This document shows, piece after piece, positions 1 through 8,600 of a DNA stretch of 64,000 bases. The position numbers and the translations under genes were made by a program. Source of the DNA: Planomicrobium sp. YIM 101495 (GTDB lineage Bacteria > Bacillota > Bacilli > Bacillales_A > Planococcaceae). Positions within the stretch are counted from its first letter, which is position 1. Each line of letters opens with the position of its first letter. The notes under the pieces are model-generated. The model was not told the origin of the DNA and made no database searches. It saw nothing but the letters and a program-made list of their open reading frames with translations. The stretch is taken from NCBI RefSeq assembly GCF_009707665.1, contig NZ_WLZW01000001.1, forward strand, positions 1,426,001 through 1,490,000, given 5' to 3'.

Positions 1-868
1 GGGAAGTATAGAACGAGCTTCCGTTCGCGTTGAATTCAGGAGTTCCTGCAGCGCGTTCTGATGGCAATGTTTCAGAAGCATCGTCTTCATCGCGGTCTCT
101 GCTGTATTTTGAATCGTGCGGTACGAAGTTCTTCCCGCCTTTGTAGATGCCTTCAAATTCCGGGTGGTCAGCATCGATTCCTGTGTCAAGAACCGCCACT
201 TTCACGCCTTGGCCTTCAAGGCCAGCGTTCCAAAGCTGATCGATTCCAAGGAAGTCATTGCTTGTGTTCATCGCCGGAGAATATGTAACTTCTTCTTTCA
301 CCGGAGTAAGCGTTTTGTTTTTCAAAGATTTCTTCGGTACTTCAGCTGCATGAACTTCTGTGTTCGGCTCAACTAAAGTAACGCCTTCGACTTCAAGAAG
401 TTTCTCAACGTCTTTTGCTTTCAACGTACCAGCGAAGCCGTTTAAGACTGTGTTGTAAGCGAAAGTTTCGTTGAATTTGATTCCTTTTTTCGTAAGTTCT
501 TTCTTAACAAAGTTTTGCTGAGTGTTGATCGCTTTCAAAGCTTTCGTTTCTTGTGCTTTGTTGAATGCTTTGCCGTGCGATTCAGCAAGACCTTTCAATA
601 GACTTGGTGAGTATTCAGAAAGGTGGACGATTACGTCTACTTCTTTCTCGCCTTTAAGATTTTTCAGCTCTTCGTGAAGCTTAGGCTGACCTTCTGCAAG
701 GTTCATTTGTTCCGCAACAGCTGTTTTCAGCTCCACATTTGCAGCGTCTTGTGCTGCCTTGAATGTGTTTTCCGCTCCGTTAGCCGCTACTTGGAAAGGC
801 GACAATAGAGAGAGAACCATGATGAGCGCTGCTATGCTGCTTAAGAACTTGATTGACTTGTTCTTCAA
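1..868 (-). CDS. Secreted subtilisin-family serine protease, N-terminal part (cut by window edge)
   Basis: An open frame runs leftward from a TTG at 868 to the window edge (about 289 codons). The start is placed at TTG because an AAAGGGG ribosome binding site lies at about 878-884, while the nearby ATG at 875 is in a frame that closes quickly. Residues 1-30 form a signal peptide (basic start KNKSIKF, hydrophobic core ALIMVLSLLSPF). A propeptide of the inhibitor I9 type follows. The S8 catalytic aspartate motif VAVLDTGIDADHPEF appears near residue 220, and an acidic insertion follows. The His and Ser catalytic motifs must lie beyond the edge. The large propeptide suggests a Vpr-like extracellular protease. 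No SLH repeat is visible in the part present. Family assignment is firm; substrate is unknown. Confidence 0.9.
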   Translation of the reverse strand, partial: MKNKSIKFLSSIAALIMVLSLLSPFQVAANGAENTFKAAQDAANVELKTAVAEQMNLAEGQPKLHEELKNLKGEKEVDVIVHLSEYSPSLLKGLAESHGKAFNKAQETKALKAINTQQNFVKKELTKKGIKFNETFAYNTVLNGFAGTLKAKDVEKLLEVEGVTLVEPNTEVHAAEVPKKSLKNKTLTPVKEEVTYSPAMNTSNDFLGIDQLWNAGLEGQGVKVAVLDTGIDADHPEFEGIYKGGKNFVPHDSKYSRDRDEDDASETLPSERAAGTPEFNANGSSFYTS

Positions 869-1192
869 TGCTCATTTCCCCTTTAACAATTTTGTTCGTG
901 CAAATCAGAATTGCCCGACAAATGAATCATATCACAAACGTTACGAATCGCGAAAGAATATTTTTACTTTTGAATCATTTATTAAAATAACATATCCTAC
1001 ATTAAAATTAATTTACAAATGAATCTGCATACTTAATCATAAATTTTGGAGGTTCTTTTACATTTTCGCTTATCTTTCAGGAAAACTTATAGGTCATGAG
1101 TTGTTCATTTTACTAATTAATTCCAATCTAAGGGAGTATTAGCTCATTTTTGAACTGAATCAGTTTGAATAATTATTCAACACGAAAAGAAA
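869..1192. other. AT-rich intergenic region
   Basis: About 320 bases of AT-rich DNA lie upstream of the protease and downstream of the acyltransferase terminator. No reading frame with a ribosome binding site is seen. It probably holds the protease promoter, but no clear -35/-10 pair could be fixed. Confidence 0.4.
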
Positions 1193-1213
1193 AGCAATCG
1201 CGCGCTCCGATTG
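1193..1213 (-). terminator. Rho-independent terminator of the acyltransferase gene
   Basis: An inverted repeat AGCAATCG/CGATTGCT is followed on the minus strand by TTTTCTTTTC, directly after the acyltransferase stop codon. Confidence 0.75.
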
Positions 1214-1214
1214 C

Positions 1215-2234
1215 TCACGGTATTACTTTATTAGCATAAGGAATTCGCTGAAGCCCTGTCACAATGCCTAAACTTAGGATAAATATCAAGATCCAGACGA
1301 TCGGGACCGCAAGCAGTGGATTGAACATGGTTTCATTAATTCCGAACCATTTATTCAAGTAGGTTTGGACGAGCGGATGCAGAACGTATATGCCAAGTGT
1401 CGCCATGCTGATCCGCGTGATGATCGGGTTCGGCCGAAGCTTCGGTTCGAGTGCCTGAAAGCCCGCAAACAGAAATAAAGTGATTAAGACATTATTCGGA
1501 CGATAATGTTCATAAAAGAACTCATCCAGCTCACCACGCGCTTCCGTGAGGGCCGCTGTGCCCCAGACGGTTGTGATATATCCCGCCACCGCAAGGATTC
1601 CGAGAGCCGGTAGCCATTTTTTCGGGATTGGATAAAGAACGAGATACGCACCAAGCAGGAAATAGCCGATATACGGTTCGAATAGGCCTGCTGAGAACGC
1701 CGGCTCGAACTCCAGGAACTTCGGAACGAGCGGCATCAGGACCGAGAACACGACCCAAAATCCGAGAAAGATCTGGAACGTCGCCTTCGACATGTGATCG
1801 ACCAGGATTTTCAGGAACGGTGCCATCAAGTACAGGCCGAGAATGACGTACAGGAACCACAAATGGTAGTAAATATCGTCAGTCAAGAACAGGATGAACA
1901 TTTCTTTGATGGTATATGATTCTTCAAGCTCCCACTTGTTGTAGCCTAAGTAGATTGCGCTCCAAAAGAGGAGCGGAATCAGCACTTTCGACACGCGTTT
2001 CTTCAGGAACAGCGGCGTCGATTCCCCTTTCCGCCTTGTCAAAAGCAGCGCCCCGCTCAACATGAAAAAGACCGGCACGCACCAGCGCAGCGCCGAGTCG
2101 ATGGCATTCGCATAATGCCACACCCATTCATCAGGTGTTGAGTTGTTCAGTATTTTGGACGCCGTATGTACTCCCACGACGACGATGATGGCTAGCGCCC
2201 TTAGCCAGTCCATGTAAACGTGTCGTTCCTTCAC
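1215..2234 (-). CDS. Acyltransferase-3 family membrane protein
   Basis: A 339-residue polytopic membrane protein of the acyltransferase_3 family (O-acetylation or acylation of cell-surface glycans; acyl donor usually acetyl-CoA). The family signature is at the N terminus: YMDWLRALAIIVVVGVHTAS, with the conserved histidine in VGVHT. About ten hydrophobic segments follow. The start is set at GTG 2234 because AAGGGG lies six bases upstream; a longer frame back to 2330 has no such site. Given the surface-polysaccharide genes in this window, modification of wall polysaccharide or teichoic acid is plausible but inferred. It stands alone with its own terminator. Confidence 0.85.
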   Translation of the reverse strand: MKERHVYMDWLRALAIIVVVGVHTASKILNNSTPDEWVWHYANAIDSALRWCVPVFFMLSGALLLTRRKGESTPLFLKKRVSKVLIPLLFWSAIYLGYNKWELEESYTIKEMFILFLTDDIYYHLWFLYVILGLYLMAPFLKILVDHMSKATFQIFLGFWVVFSVLMPLVPKFLEFEPAFSAGLFEPYIGYFLLGAYLVLYPIPKKWLPALGILAVAGYITTVWGTAALTEARGELDEFFYEHYRPNNVLITLFLFAGFQALEPKLRPNPIITRISMATLGIYVLHPLVQTYLNKWFGINETMFNPLLAVPIVWILIFILSLGIVTGLQRIPYANKVIP

Positions 2235-2337
2235 GCTCTTCCCCTTCTTTCCATAAACCTTCTGTGTTCTTCCTTTCCCTTTGACGGGCAGTGTGAAACC
2301 GATGATTCGCGCTGGGGTGGTGTCTGGCACCGAAGTA

Positions 2338-2366
2338 TTGACTTCCCCTCCATTTTGCTTTATTAT
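2338..2366 (+). promoter_or_regulatory. Sigma-A-type promoter of candidate small RNA
   Basis: TTGACT (2338-2343) and TATTAT (2361-2366) are separated by exactly 17 bases. They point away from the acyltransferase gene, and no plus-strand protein gene lies downstream, only the structured region ending in a terminator. Confidence 0.7.
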
Positions 2367-2372
2367 AAAGAA

Positions 2373-2500
2373 CGCGATGAGCCCGTTTGCATAAGTCGCC
2401 AGGCATTCCTTTCGGGGAGCACGACCGTGAATCGTGGCCTGGGCGCCGCAAACTTTCGAAGACCCGCTGCCGTTTCGGCAGCGGGTCGTTTTGTTTTTTT
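2373..2500 (+). ncRNA. Candidate small structured RNA, about 128 nt
   Basis: Between the promoter at 2338-2366 and a very strong terminator at 2461-2500 lies a segment without a credible reading frame but with nested complementarity. GTTTGC (2385-2390) pairs with GCAAAC (2448-2453). CGCCAGGC (2397-2404) pairs with GCCTGGGCG (2437-2445) with one bulged G. CACGA (2420-2424) pairs with TCGTG (2432-2436). This makes a closed multibranch fold. The T-tract of the terminator runs into the stop codon of the convergent nitrilase gene, so the RNA could overlap the 3' end of that mRNA. It matches no RNA class I can name with confidence. The structure is inferred by eye. Confidence 0.55.
2461..2500 (+). 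terminator. Strong rho-independent terminator of the candidate small RNA
   Basis: A perfect 12-bp stem GACCCGCTGCCG (2461-2472) and its complement (2476-2487) with a TTT loop is followed by GTTTTGTTTTTTT. The T-tract is on the plus strand, so this hairpin is oriented for plus-strand transcription, not for the neighbouring minus-strand genes. Confidence 0.8.
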
Positions 2501-3449
2501 ATCCCCACTCCACCACACGCTGCTTCTCTTCATTCACCGTGAGCTTGAATACGTCCGGCCGCGCGTAGTGACCGACGGGATCGAAGTCGAAATGGCTTTC
2601 GGCGATACGATCCAGGTCGAGGTCGGCGTATAGGATCGTTTCTTCGCCGAAGACCGGTTCCACGATGTAGTTTCCGAGAGGGTCGACGATGCAGCTGCCT
2701 CCGCGCGTCATTTCTTCCGGAAAGTCAGCGAATTCTGGTCGCTCTGCAATTTCTTTCGGGTACATGCTTTTCGTCGAGTATTGATTGCATGACAGGACGA
2801 AGCAGCGGCCTTCTGCTGCGACGTGGCGCACAGTCGCATGCCAGGTGTCGCGGTGATCGGCAGTCGGCATGACATAAATCTGCACACCTTTTGCGTAGAG
2901 CGCGGCGCGGGCAAGCGGCATGTAGTTTTCCCAGCAGATGAGTGCGCCGATTTTGCCGTAAGGCGTGTCGAATACCGGAAGCGTGCTGCCGTCTCCTTCT
3001 CCCCAAATCAGACGTTCGGAACCGGTCGGCTTGAGCTTCCGGTGTTTGCCGAGCAGTTCGCCGTCTGGACCGAAGAATAATGCCGTGCAATACAATGTGC
3101 CGCCCGAGTATTCCTGATCCTTTTCGATGACGCCGATGATTGTGTACGCACCTGCGCGTTTAGCTGCTTTCCCGAGCTGCTCGGTTTCCGGTCCTGGCAC
3201 GGTGATGGAATTTTTCCAGTATTTGAGGAAATCTTTACGCCCCGCGTCGCTTCGGCTGCCTACGACGGCGCCGAACGACATGCCGCGCGGATACGCAGGG
3301 ATGAATGCTTCCGGGAACACGACAATTTTTGCGCCGCCCACTCCTGCTTGCTCCAGTAGATCGATTGCTTTCTCGACTCCTTTTTCTTTGTCCATGACGA
3401 CGGATCCTGCCTGGACGACCGCTACTTTTACTTGTCTCTTGTTCTCCAC
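2499..3449 (-). CDS. Nitrilase-superfamily carbon-nitrogen hydrolase
   Basis: 316 residues from a GTG at 3449, chosen because AAAGGGGG lies eight bases upstream; the longer frame to 3476 lacks a site. The nitrilase triad is visible: Glu47 in FPEAFIPAYPRG, Lys138 in HRKLKPT and Cys172 in LICWENYMP. The YPRG and CWENYMP motifs are those of true nitrilases and cyanide-type hydrolases (branch 1) rather than omega-amidases, so conversion of an organic nitrile to acid plus ammonia is likely. Substrate cannot be told. Monocistronic; a small RNA candidate converges on its 3' end. Confidence 0.9.
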   Translation of the reverse strand: MENKRQVKVAVVQAGSVVMDKEKGVEKAIDLLEQAGVGGAKIVVFPEAFIPAYPRGMSFGAVVGSRSDAGRKDFLKYWKNSITVPGPETEQLGKAAKRAGAYTIIGVIEKDQEYSGGTLYCTALFFGPDGELLGKHRKLKPTGSERLIWGEGDGSTLPVFDTPYGKIGALICWENYMPLARAALYAKGVQIYVMPTADHRDTWHATVRHVAAEGRCFVLSCNQYSTKSMYPKEIAERPEFADFPEEMTRGGSCIVDPLGNYIVEPVFGEETILYADLDLDRIAESHFDFDPVGHYARPDVFKLTVNEEKQRVVEWG

Positions 3450-3532
3450 GATGGGTTCCCCCTTTTGAAATTTCATGCATCTTTAGTAAAAGATTCTACA
3501 TACTTAGTAGGAAGCCTGCTTTTTGCGCAAAG

Positions 3533-3564
3533 AAAAACCCGCATGCAGCGAGTGCACGCGGGTT
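3533..3564 (-). terminator. Terminator after exon cassette 1
   Basis: On the minus strand CCCGCGTGCA pairs with TGCATGCGGG across a CTCGC loop, followed by TTTTTC. It closes the transcript that contains the domain V/VI module and exon at 3580-4074. Confidence 0.75.
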
Positions 3565-3579
3565 TCCCTGTTTTCAATT

Positions 3580-3981
3580 TCACACTACGTGGTTGAACGT
3601 GTACGTGACTGGTGCAGTTGTGCCGTCTGCGAGTGGCAGGTCGACTGTGATATCAACTGTTTGGTTCGCCATCAGTGAAATGAACATTGCTTCTGCTGCT
3701 GCTGCAGCACCTGCAGCGACATTTCCTTCTCCGTCAGAAATCGTGTACGCCGTTCCGTTGACAGATAATTTCTCAATGCCTTGCTCAGCCAATGTTACGA
3801 AGAACCCTGTGCCTCCCACATCTTCCGGGTCAGGAAGTGGACCTTCTAATGTGAACGTGTTGTCTTCAGCTGGATCTGCCACTACGTCAACGCCGAATGC
3901 TTCAGCGAGACCTGCAAATCCATCCATCTCTTCTTCGAACCGTTCTTCAGCTTCTTCTGGTGTCTCTGGTAATCCATCGCC
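3580..3981 (-). CDS. Start-less 3' exon candidate 1 (acidic S-layer-like segment, 133 aa)
   Basis: An open frame begins directly after the domain V/VI module at GGC-GAT (3981) and ends at TGA 3580. The frame is closed just upstream by TAA at 3991-3993, inside the module, and its first ATG (residue 19, 3927) has no convincing ribosome binding site. The product is acidic (PEEAEERFEEE near the N terminus), then beta-rich with Ala-rich and Thr-rich stretches like S-layer or Big-type domains, and has no signal peptide. The natural reading is a 3' exon that must be joined by splicing to a secreted N-terminal part. Translation from the internal ATG 3927 is the alternative. No family recognised. Confidence 0.6.
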   Translation of the reverse strand, partial: GDGLPETPEEAEERFEEEMDGFAGLAEAFGVDVVADPAEDNTFTLEGPLPDPEDVGGTGFFVTLAEQGIEKLSVNGTAYTISDGEGNVAAGAAAAAEAMFISLMANQTVDITVDLPLADGTTAPVTYTFNHVV

Positions 3982-4074
3982 ATTCCCGTCTTATACCGCT
4001 CGTCTCTTTATGTCGCAGCTTTCGTTCCGGGCCTACACCGTACAGGCGACTTTCATCGCATACGGCGTGCCGTC
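3982..4074 (-). ncRNA. Group II intron domain V/VI module, copy 1
   Basis: A 93-nt block near-identical to 10620-10712. Positions 4068-4035 form a 34-nt hairpin of domain V type: catalytic triad CGC near its 5' end, terminal loop containing GAAA, a two-base bulge (CT here) on the 3' strand, and ACGCCGTA pairing with TACGGTGT. The next 53 nt fit domain VI: GCTGC pairs with GCGGT, and CCCG with CGGG, both changed in a compensated way in copy 2. The block ends GGGAAT, giving an intron end in AY. A promoter lies just upstream and an exon-like frame just downstream. Confidence 0.8.
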
Positions 4075-4103
4075 TGTTTCTCTCTGTTTTCCCTATAATC
4101 AGA

Positions 4104-4132
4104 ATATTAACATAAATAAGGAGTGACTACAA
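4104..4132 (-). promoter_or_regulatory. Promoter of exon cassette 1
   Basis: On the minus strand TTGTAG (4132-4127) and TAATAT (4109-4104) are 17 bases apart. The start would be near 4097, about 25 bases before the domain V/VI module. Confidence 0.55.
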
Positions 4133-4229
4133 CAGATATGGTTGTTACATTTTTGTAAATCCCGTTATGAAGAAAATTGAGTTGCTTTTTACTGGTGAAA
4201 ATCTATACTGAGGAAAAGGAGGTATGTTG

Positions 4230-5171
4230 ATGTTCATAAAGGAACGTGTGCGACCGGTGCAACTCGATTTGTTGCCCAGTTTATTGAATCGGCTCCCAAG
4301 CTCCCATCCTGGATACGAAAAGGTGCAGCATCATCTAAGATCGATCAATGCCGGCTTTGGCGGTGAGCAGTATGTCGATGAGCGGCTCCGCCACATGAAC
4401 TGGGACGTCCCCCATTTCATCGTCTGTGATTTGAATGTGGCATCGGGTCGGACGTTTTGCCAGATCGATACGCTCGTCTTCACGCCACATTATGTGCTGG
4501 TGCTCGAGGTGAAGAATTTTTCCGGGACGCTGCAGTTTCAGGGGAACCGCTACCAGATGACGCGCATTACACGCGAGGGCGACGAGGAAGGTTTCGATTC
4601 GCCCGTTTCGCAGGTGCTGCGTGCGGTCAAGGAAGTCCGCATCCTGCTTCGCAAAGCTGGCCTGTCCTTACCTATTTTCAGCGCGGTTGTCCTTCCGTAC
4701 GCACGGACGATCGTGAAAGGCACCACCGACGACGTACCGATTGTTTTTTCTAAAGCACTTCCACTTTTCATCTCTAATCTCCCCACTACCAATCCCCTAG
4801 TGGCTACGGAAGATCTTCAGTTCGCTGCTGAAAAAATCGCATCATTTCATCAACCATTCATTCCAAAGAACTTTTCTTCCCGTTATGAATTTACACTGTC
4901 AGATTTGCGCACCGGTGTGATTTGCGCTGACTGCGGTCGGTCAGCAGCGAAGCAATCCATCCGGGCGCACTATTGTCACGCTTGCCAAATGCCGATACTT
5001 GATGGTTACGTCAGCGCGCTCCGGGACTGGCGCGACTTTATTTCGCCGCTGATTAGAAGTTCTGAGTGTCAAACTTTTCTCCAATTACCCAATAAAAATG
5101 CCACTTATTATGTCTTGAAGAATTTGGCCGAGCGAATCGAATATGGACTCTGGCGAATAAAAGAGTTGTGA
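4230..5171 (+). CDS. NERD-domain protein with C-terminal zinc ribbon
   Basis: 313 residues from ATG 4230; AAAGGAGG ends seven bases upstream, so this start is preferred to ATG 4224. Residues about 35-150 are a nuclease-related domain (NERD): GFGGEQYVDERL, then CQIDTLVFTPHYVLVLEVKN, with the acidic Asp and EVK motif of the PD-(D/E)xK fold. The C terminus has CADC...CHAC, a four-cysteine zinc ribbon. NERD proteins are presumed DNA-binding or cleaving; the cell role is unknown. A paralogue of the same layout is at 38197-39054. It sits between exon cassette 1 and a repeat-rich stretch. Confidence 0.85.
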   Translation: MFIKERVRPVQLDLLPSLLNRLPSSHPGYEKVQHHLRSINAGFGGEQYVDERLRHMNWDVPHFIVCDLNVASGRTFCQIDTLVFTPHYVLVLEVKNFSGTLQFQGNRYQMTRITREGDEEGFDSPVSQVLRAVKEVRILLRKAGLSLPIFSAVVLPYARTIVKGTTDDVPIVFSKALPLFISNLPTTNPLVATEDLQFAAEKIASFHQPFIPKNFSSRYEFTLSDLRTGVICADCGRSAAKQSIRAHYCHACQMPILDGYVSALRDWRDFISPLIRSSECQTFLQLPNKNATYYVLKNLAERIEYGLWRIKEL

Positions 5172-5172
5172 A

Positions 5173-5208
5173 TGAAAAAAGCACCTGCTGCGGCAGGTGC
5201 TTTCCTTA
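5173..5208 (+). terminator. Terminator after NERD gene (repeat-family hairpin)
   Basis: AGCACCTGC-TGC-GGCAGGTGCTTTCC directly follows the stop codon. It is one of five near-identical AAAAAAGCACCTGC hairpins (others near 5409, 5645, 25404 and 25649). Confidence 0.75.
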
Positions 5209-5263
5209 TGGAAAACCGATGTCTGGTGGCTGCTTGATGCCTCTGAGCGGGGGTGGAAATGGC

Positions 5264-5359
5264 GAGTTATTACTTTGAGGACGTGAGTTATTACTTGAGT
5301 GGTGCGAGTTATTACTTCGCGTGCTCGAGTTATTACTTCGTCGCCTCGAGTTATTACTC
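5264..5359 (+). repeat. 21-bp-period array, family GAGTTATTACTT, five units
   Basis: The 12-mer GAGTTATTACTT starts at 5264, 5285, 5306, 5327 and 5348 (last copy ends TC), exactly 21 bases apart, with unrelated 9-base spacers. Same architecture as the GAARTGCGATAT arrays but a different 12-mer. Confidence 0.9.
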
Positions 5360-5408
5360 CACCCTTTCGCAGGGCACTATACTTTGATCAGCCCACAAGC
5401 CCTTATGA

Positions 5409-5442
5409 TGAAAAAAGCACCTGCGACGGCAGGTGCTTCCCT
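5409..5442. repeat. Copy of the GCACCTGC hairpin between two arrays
   Basis: AAAAAAGCACCTGC...GGCAGGTGCTTCCC, followed by a stretch (TCAAAATCGACGCCCGG) that recurs after the hairpin near 25404. It separates the two arrays of this intergenic region, and the combined block recurs at 25382-25460. Confidence 0.7.
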
Positions 5443-5500
5443 TATGTCAAAATCGACGCCCGGTGTCACGCATTCGCTTTCGTTTTCTCGGAAAAAGGGT

Positions 5501-5596
5501 GAAATGCGATATCGAGCGGGCGAAGTGCGATATGAAGTGAATGAGATGCGATATCCGAGGCGTGAGATGCGATATCGATGAGGTGAAATGCGATAT
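5501..5596 (+). repeat. 21-bp-period array, family GAARTGCGATAT, five units
   Basis: GAAATGCGATAT or one-base variants (GAAGTG, GAGATG) start at 5501, 5522, 5543, 5564 and 5585. The period is exactly 21 bases with variable 9-base spacers. Related arrays lie at 25252, 25496 and 46754. Confidence 0.92.
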
Positions 5597-5644
5597 GCCC
5601 ACTCCACGCCACTCATTAAGATCAAAAGCCACCCAAAAAAGCGG

Positions 5645-5680
5645 AAAAAGCACCTGCCGCGGCAGGTGCTTTCCTTACTT
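5645..5680 (-). terminator. Terminator of the extracellular nuclease gene
   Basis: AGCACCTGCCGCGGCAGGTGCT palindrome with A-tract on the plus side, giving a T-tract on the minus strand just after the nuclease stop. Member of the recurrent hairpin family. Confidence 0.8.
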
Positions 5681-5690
5681 CCTAAAAAAA

Positions 5691-8600
5691 TCAGTTCGCG
5701 TCAAAGATCGATGCTGCCCATTCCGGGTGGTCAACGAATGGGTTACGGTTGCCTTGGAAGTCTTGGATCTTGTCGTTACGGCTGCGTTCCCATTCATCGA
5801 CAGGATCTTGCTCGTGCCACTCAAGAAGCACAGAAAGTTTGCCATGGTATGGGTTCTTGCCGTTGTTCAAGCGATCGTTCAATTCCAGGTCAACTTTGTC
5901 GCCTTGTTCGTAGCGGACTGCCATGTAGAAGAGCATGCGTGCTACGTCGCCTTTGACAGCGTTCGGTGGCTCCCATGACTGGCCGTTGACGCGTTTACAC
6001 TCGTCACAGCGTGGAACGGATGAACCGCCGTTATCAAAGTCGAGGTTGCCGCGTGAGCTGTTCACTTGTACGTCAGTTGGACGCAGGTGGTGAATGTCTG
6101 TACCTGGGCCTTTGCTTGTGCCGAAGTCACCATGGGATTTCGCCCACGTGTGCTCGCGGTTCCACTGGCCGACGTTCCCGCCGAACATTGATTTCGCACG
6201 TGATTCGCCTGAGTAAAGAAGGAGAACGTTGTTCGGGTTGTTCGGGTCTTCATCTGTTACTTTCAATGCATCACGTGCTTCGCTGTATGAAAGCTGTCTG
6301 TGGTCGTCGATGATTTCGTGTAGAGCGTCTTTCAATGCTTGGCCTTCTTTGCCGTATGCGTCAGCGTAGTATGGGTTGTCGCCGGGTTCAGAAGCTTCCG
6401 GTGTAACTGTTACTGAGAATGAAGATGTGACGGACTCTTCGCCGTCAGTTGCTGTAACGCCGACGATGTGCGTGCCGACTTCAAGGTTCAAGGATAGCTT
6501 CGAACCAACGATGCTTCCTTTCGTTGCAGTGAATGTCAAAGCATCGCCGTCCGCATCGTTGAAGTAATCCTTCAATTCATATGTAAGCGTTTCGCCTTGT
6601 TTCGCAGTTACATTCAAGAACGGTTTTGTTGCAGTTGGTGCGGTGTTATCAGAAGGGATTGATGGAGAGCCGATTGGCTCTCCATCAATCGTGTAAAATT
6701 TGATTTTGTCTGGGTCTGCGCCGTTGATGTATTCGATTGTCTCAACATTTTCAGCACCGCGGATTTCAGAAACATTCGGTCCGTCGATAACGACGTGTCC
6801 TACTTCAGTTCCTTTGAAATCGATGATCGCGCCAGCTTCTTTCGGGTTGATCGTCACTTTCGTGTCAACTAATCCTGCTCCGTGGAACTCAGCGTATTTC
6901 CCAGTGAAGAAGACGCCTTCTGTGATTTCAGAAGCTGCATCCAATGTGATGGAAACGCTTGGACGACTGATTGAAAGTTTCTTCGTCGTCAAGTTCGTGT
7001 ATGAGTACGAACGTTCCGGCTCGATCGGTGTTACTGTGTCGTCTCCGTCATCTCCACCAGCAGTCAAGTCTACTTGTACCATCACTGGATCGTGGTCACT
7101 TGCGCGTCCCGCCATATCCGTGAAGTCTGCGTTGATGTGAAGAACGTCAACTTCTGTGCCTGCTACCATGTTGTTGGATACAAGGATGTGATCCAATACT
7201 TGTGAGTTCCCTTGGTAAAGATACGTGTAGCGGTCCGCTTTTTCCACGTGATTGATCATGTTCGTCATCAATTCACCTTCGTGGATTTTCAGTGGGTTCG
7301 CAAATTGGAAATCGTTGAAATCCCCTACAGAAACGATGTTCGCTTCCGGATTGTCCTGCTTGATGTCTTCTACAAAGTCGTAAACGATCTTCGCGATTTC
7401 GTTACGTTGTTTCTCACTGCCTAGTACTGGTGGCTGTTGTGAACCGAATGTCGGTGTGTCGCCACCTTTAGAGTTCCAGTGGTTCGCGATTACAACTACG
7501 CTCTCCCCTTGGAAATCGAACTGTGCTGCAAGTGGCTTACGGCTTGAATTGAATGCTGAGTTGTTCGGGTCGATGCGTCCTGGGTTGTGCGTCAACTGTC
7601 CGTCAACATAGTCGACAGCTGTTGTAGCAGAACCTGGGTTCTCGCCGCCTGTTACTGACACGCGATCAGGGTTGTAAAGGAATCCGACGCGGATGTTCGA
7701 GTTCGGCGCGCCGCCGTCTTCGTTATTGACCGGGTCAACGTTCAAGTATTTATACTCGACGCCACCAGCATCTTTGATCGCTTTGATCAAACGCTCGTAG
7801 CTTTGTGCTGCTTCCGGGCCGCCTGCATCCTGGCCGTTGTTATCTTGTACTTCCGTCACGCCGATGATGTCCGGATTTTCCATGTCTTGAGCAAATGCAC
7901 GAGCAAGTTTCCGTGCTTTGTCATTCGATGTGGAAGATGTGTTGTTCGAGAAGTTCTCCAAGTTATAAGAAGCGATTGTCAATTTGTCGTCTTCTTTAAC
8001 GATTGAAGTCGTTTCAGGCGTTGTGTCGCCTTTCACTTTCTTCGCTTTCATTTCGTTAAGAGATGTGAAGATCTTGTAGTTCTGGAATGAGTATCCGACG
8101 ACACCGACGATCGGGCCTTCGAACTTATCACCAGTCGCTACTTCAAAGTCGCGTGCTGCACCGTTCGGCTCAAGGCGGAACTGGATGCGCTCTGGGTTTT
8201 GGTCGTTTTCTTCAAGAAGCAGACCGCCGTGGATTGTGTCTGTTTCCATCCCTTCAAGAACTGTGACAAGGTCACCGTGCTCTTGTGGTGCAACTGCTTT
8301 CACTGTGCCTACTTCAACGCGCATTGCTTCAAGGCTTTCCCAGAAATCGATTGCGTCCGTCTCAGGGTTGAAGACTTCAAGGTAGTCGCTGTCGATCGCT
8401 GTCGGCATGTTGCTTTCAGTAAGTACAAACGGCTCAGGAAGTGTTACGCCGCGCTCAACAATTTCGACGTTTCCGCCGCGGTCGTCACGCACGTTGATCT
8501 GAGTCGTTTTCAAGTCTGTTTCTTGACGATCGCTATAACCATCGATCGCATACTCGCTCACTTGTCCGGTTACGGATACAAGATCGCCCACAGAGACAGG

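Noticed and set aside
2373..2500. Known riboswitch (ZTP-like) because of a CCTGGGCG stretch
   Set aside because: The required conserved segments are absent and there is no downstream plus-strand gene to control.
3960..4115. A continuous frame across the domain V/VI module in both copies as a conserved peptide
   Set aside because: Differences between the copies hit codon positions without bias and change residues freely, while base pairs are conserved, so RNA rather than protein is under constraint.
5264..5596. CRISPR array
   Set aside because: Repeats are only 12 bases and spacers 9, with no cas genes nearby.
5299..5625. Open frames with seven-residue repeats (RVITSRA..., EMRYxxx..., YRISxxx...) as repeat proteins
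   Set aside because: They arise because 21-bp DNA arrays keep every frame open; there is no ribosome binding site and both strands give equally regular peptides.
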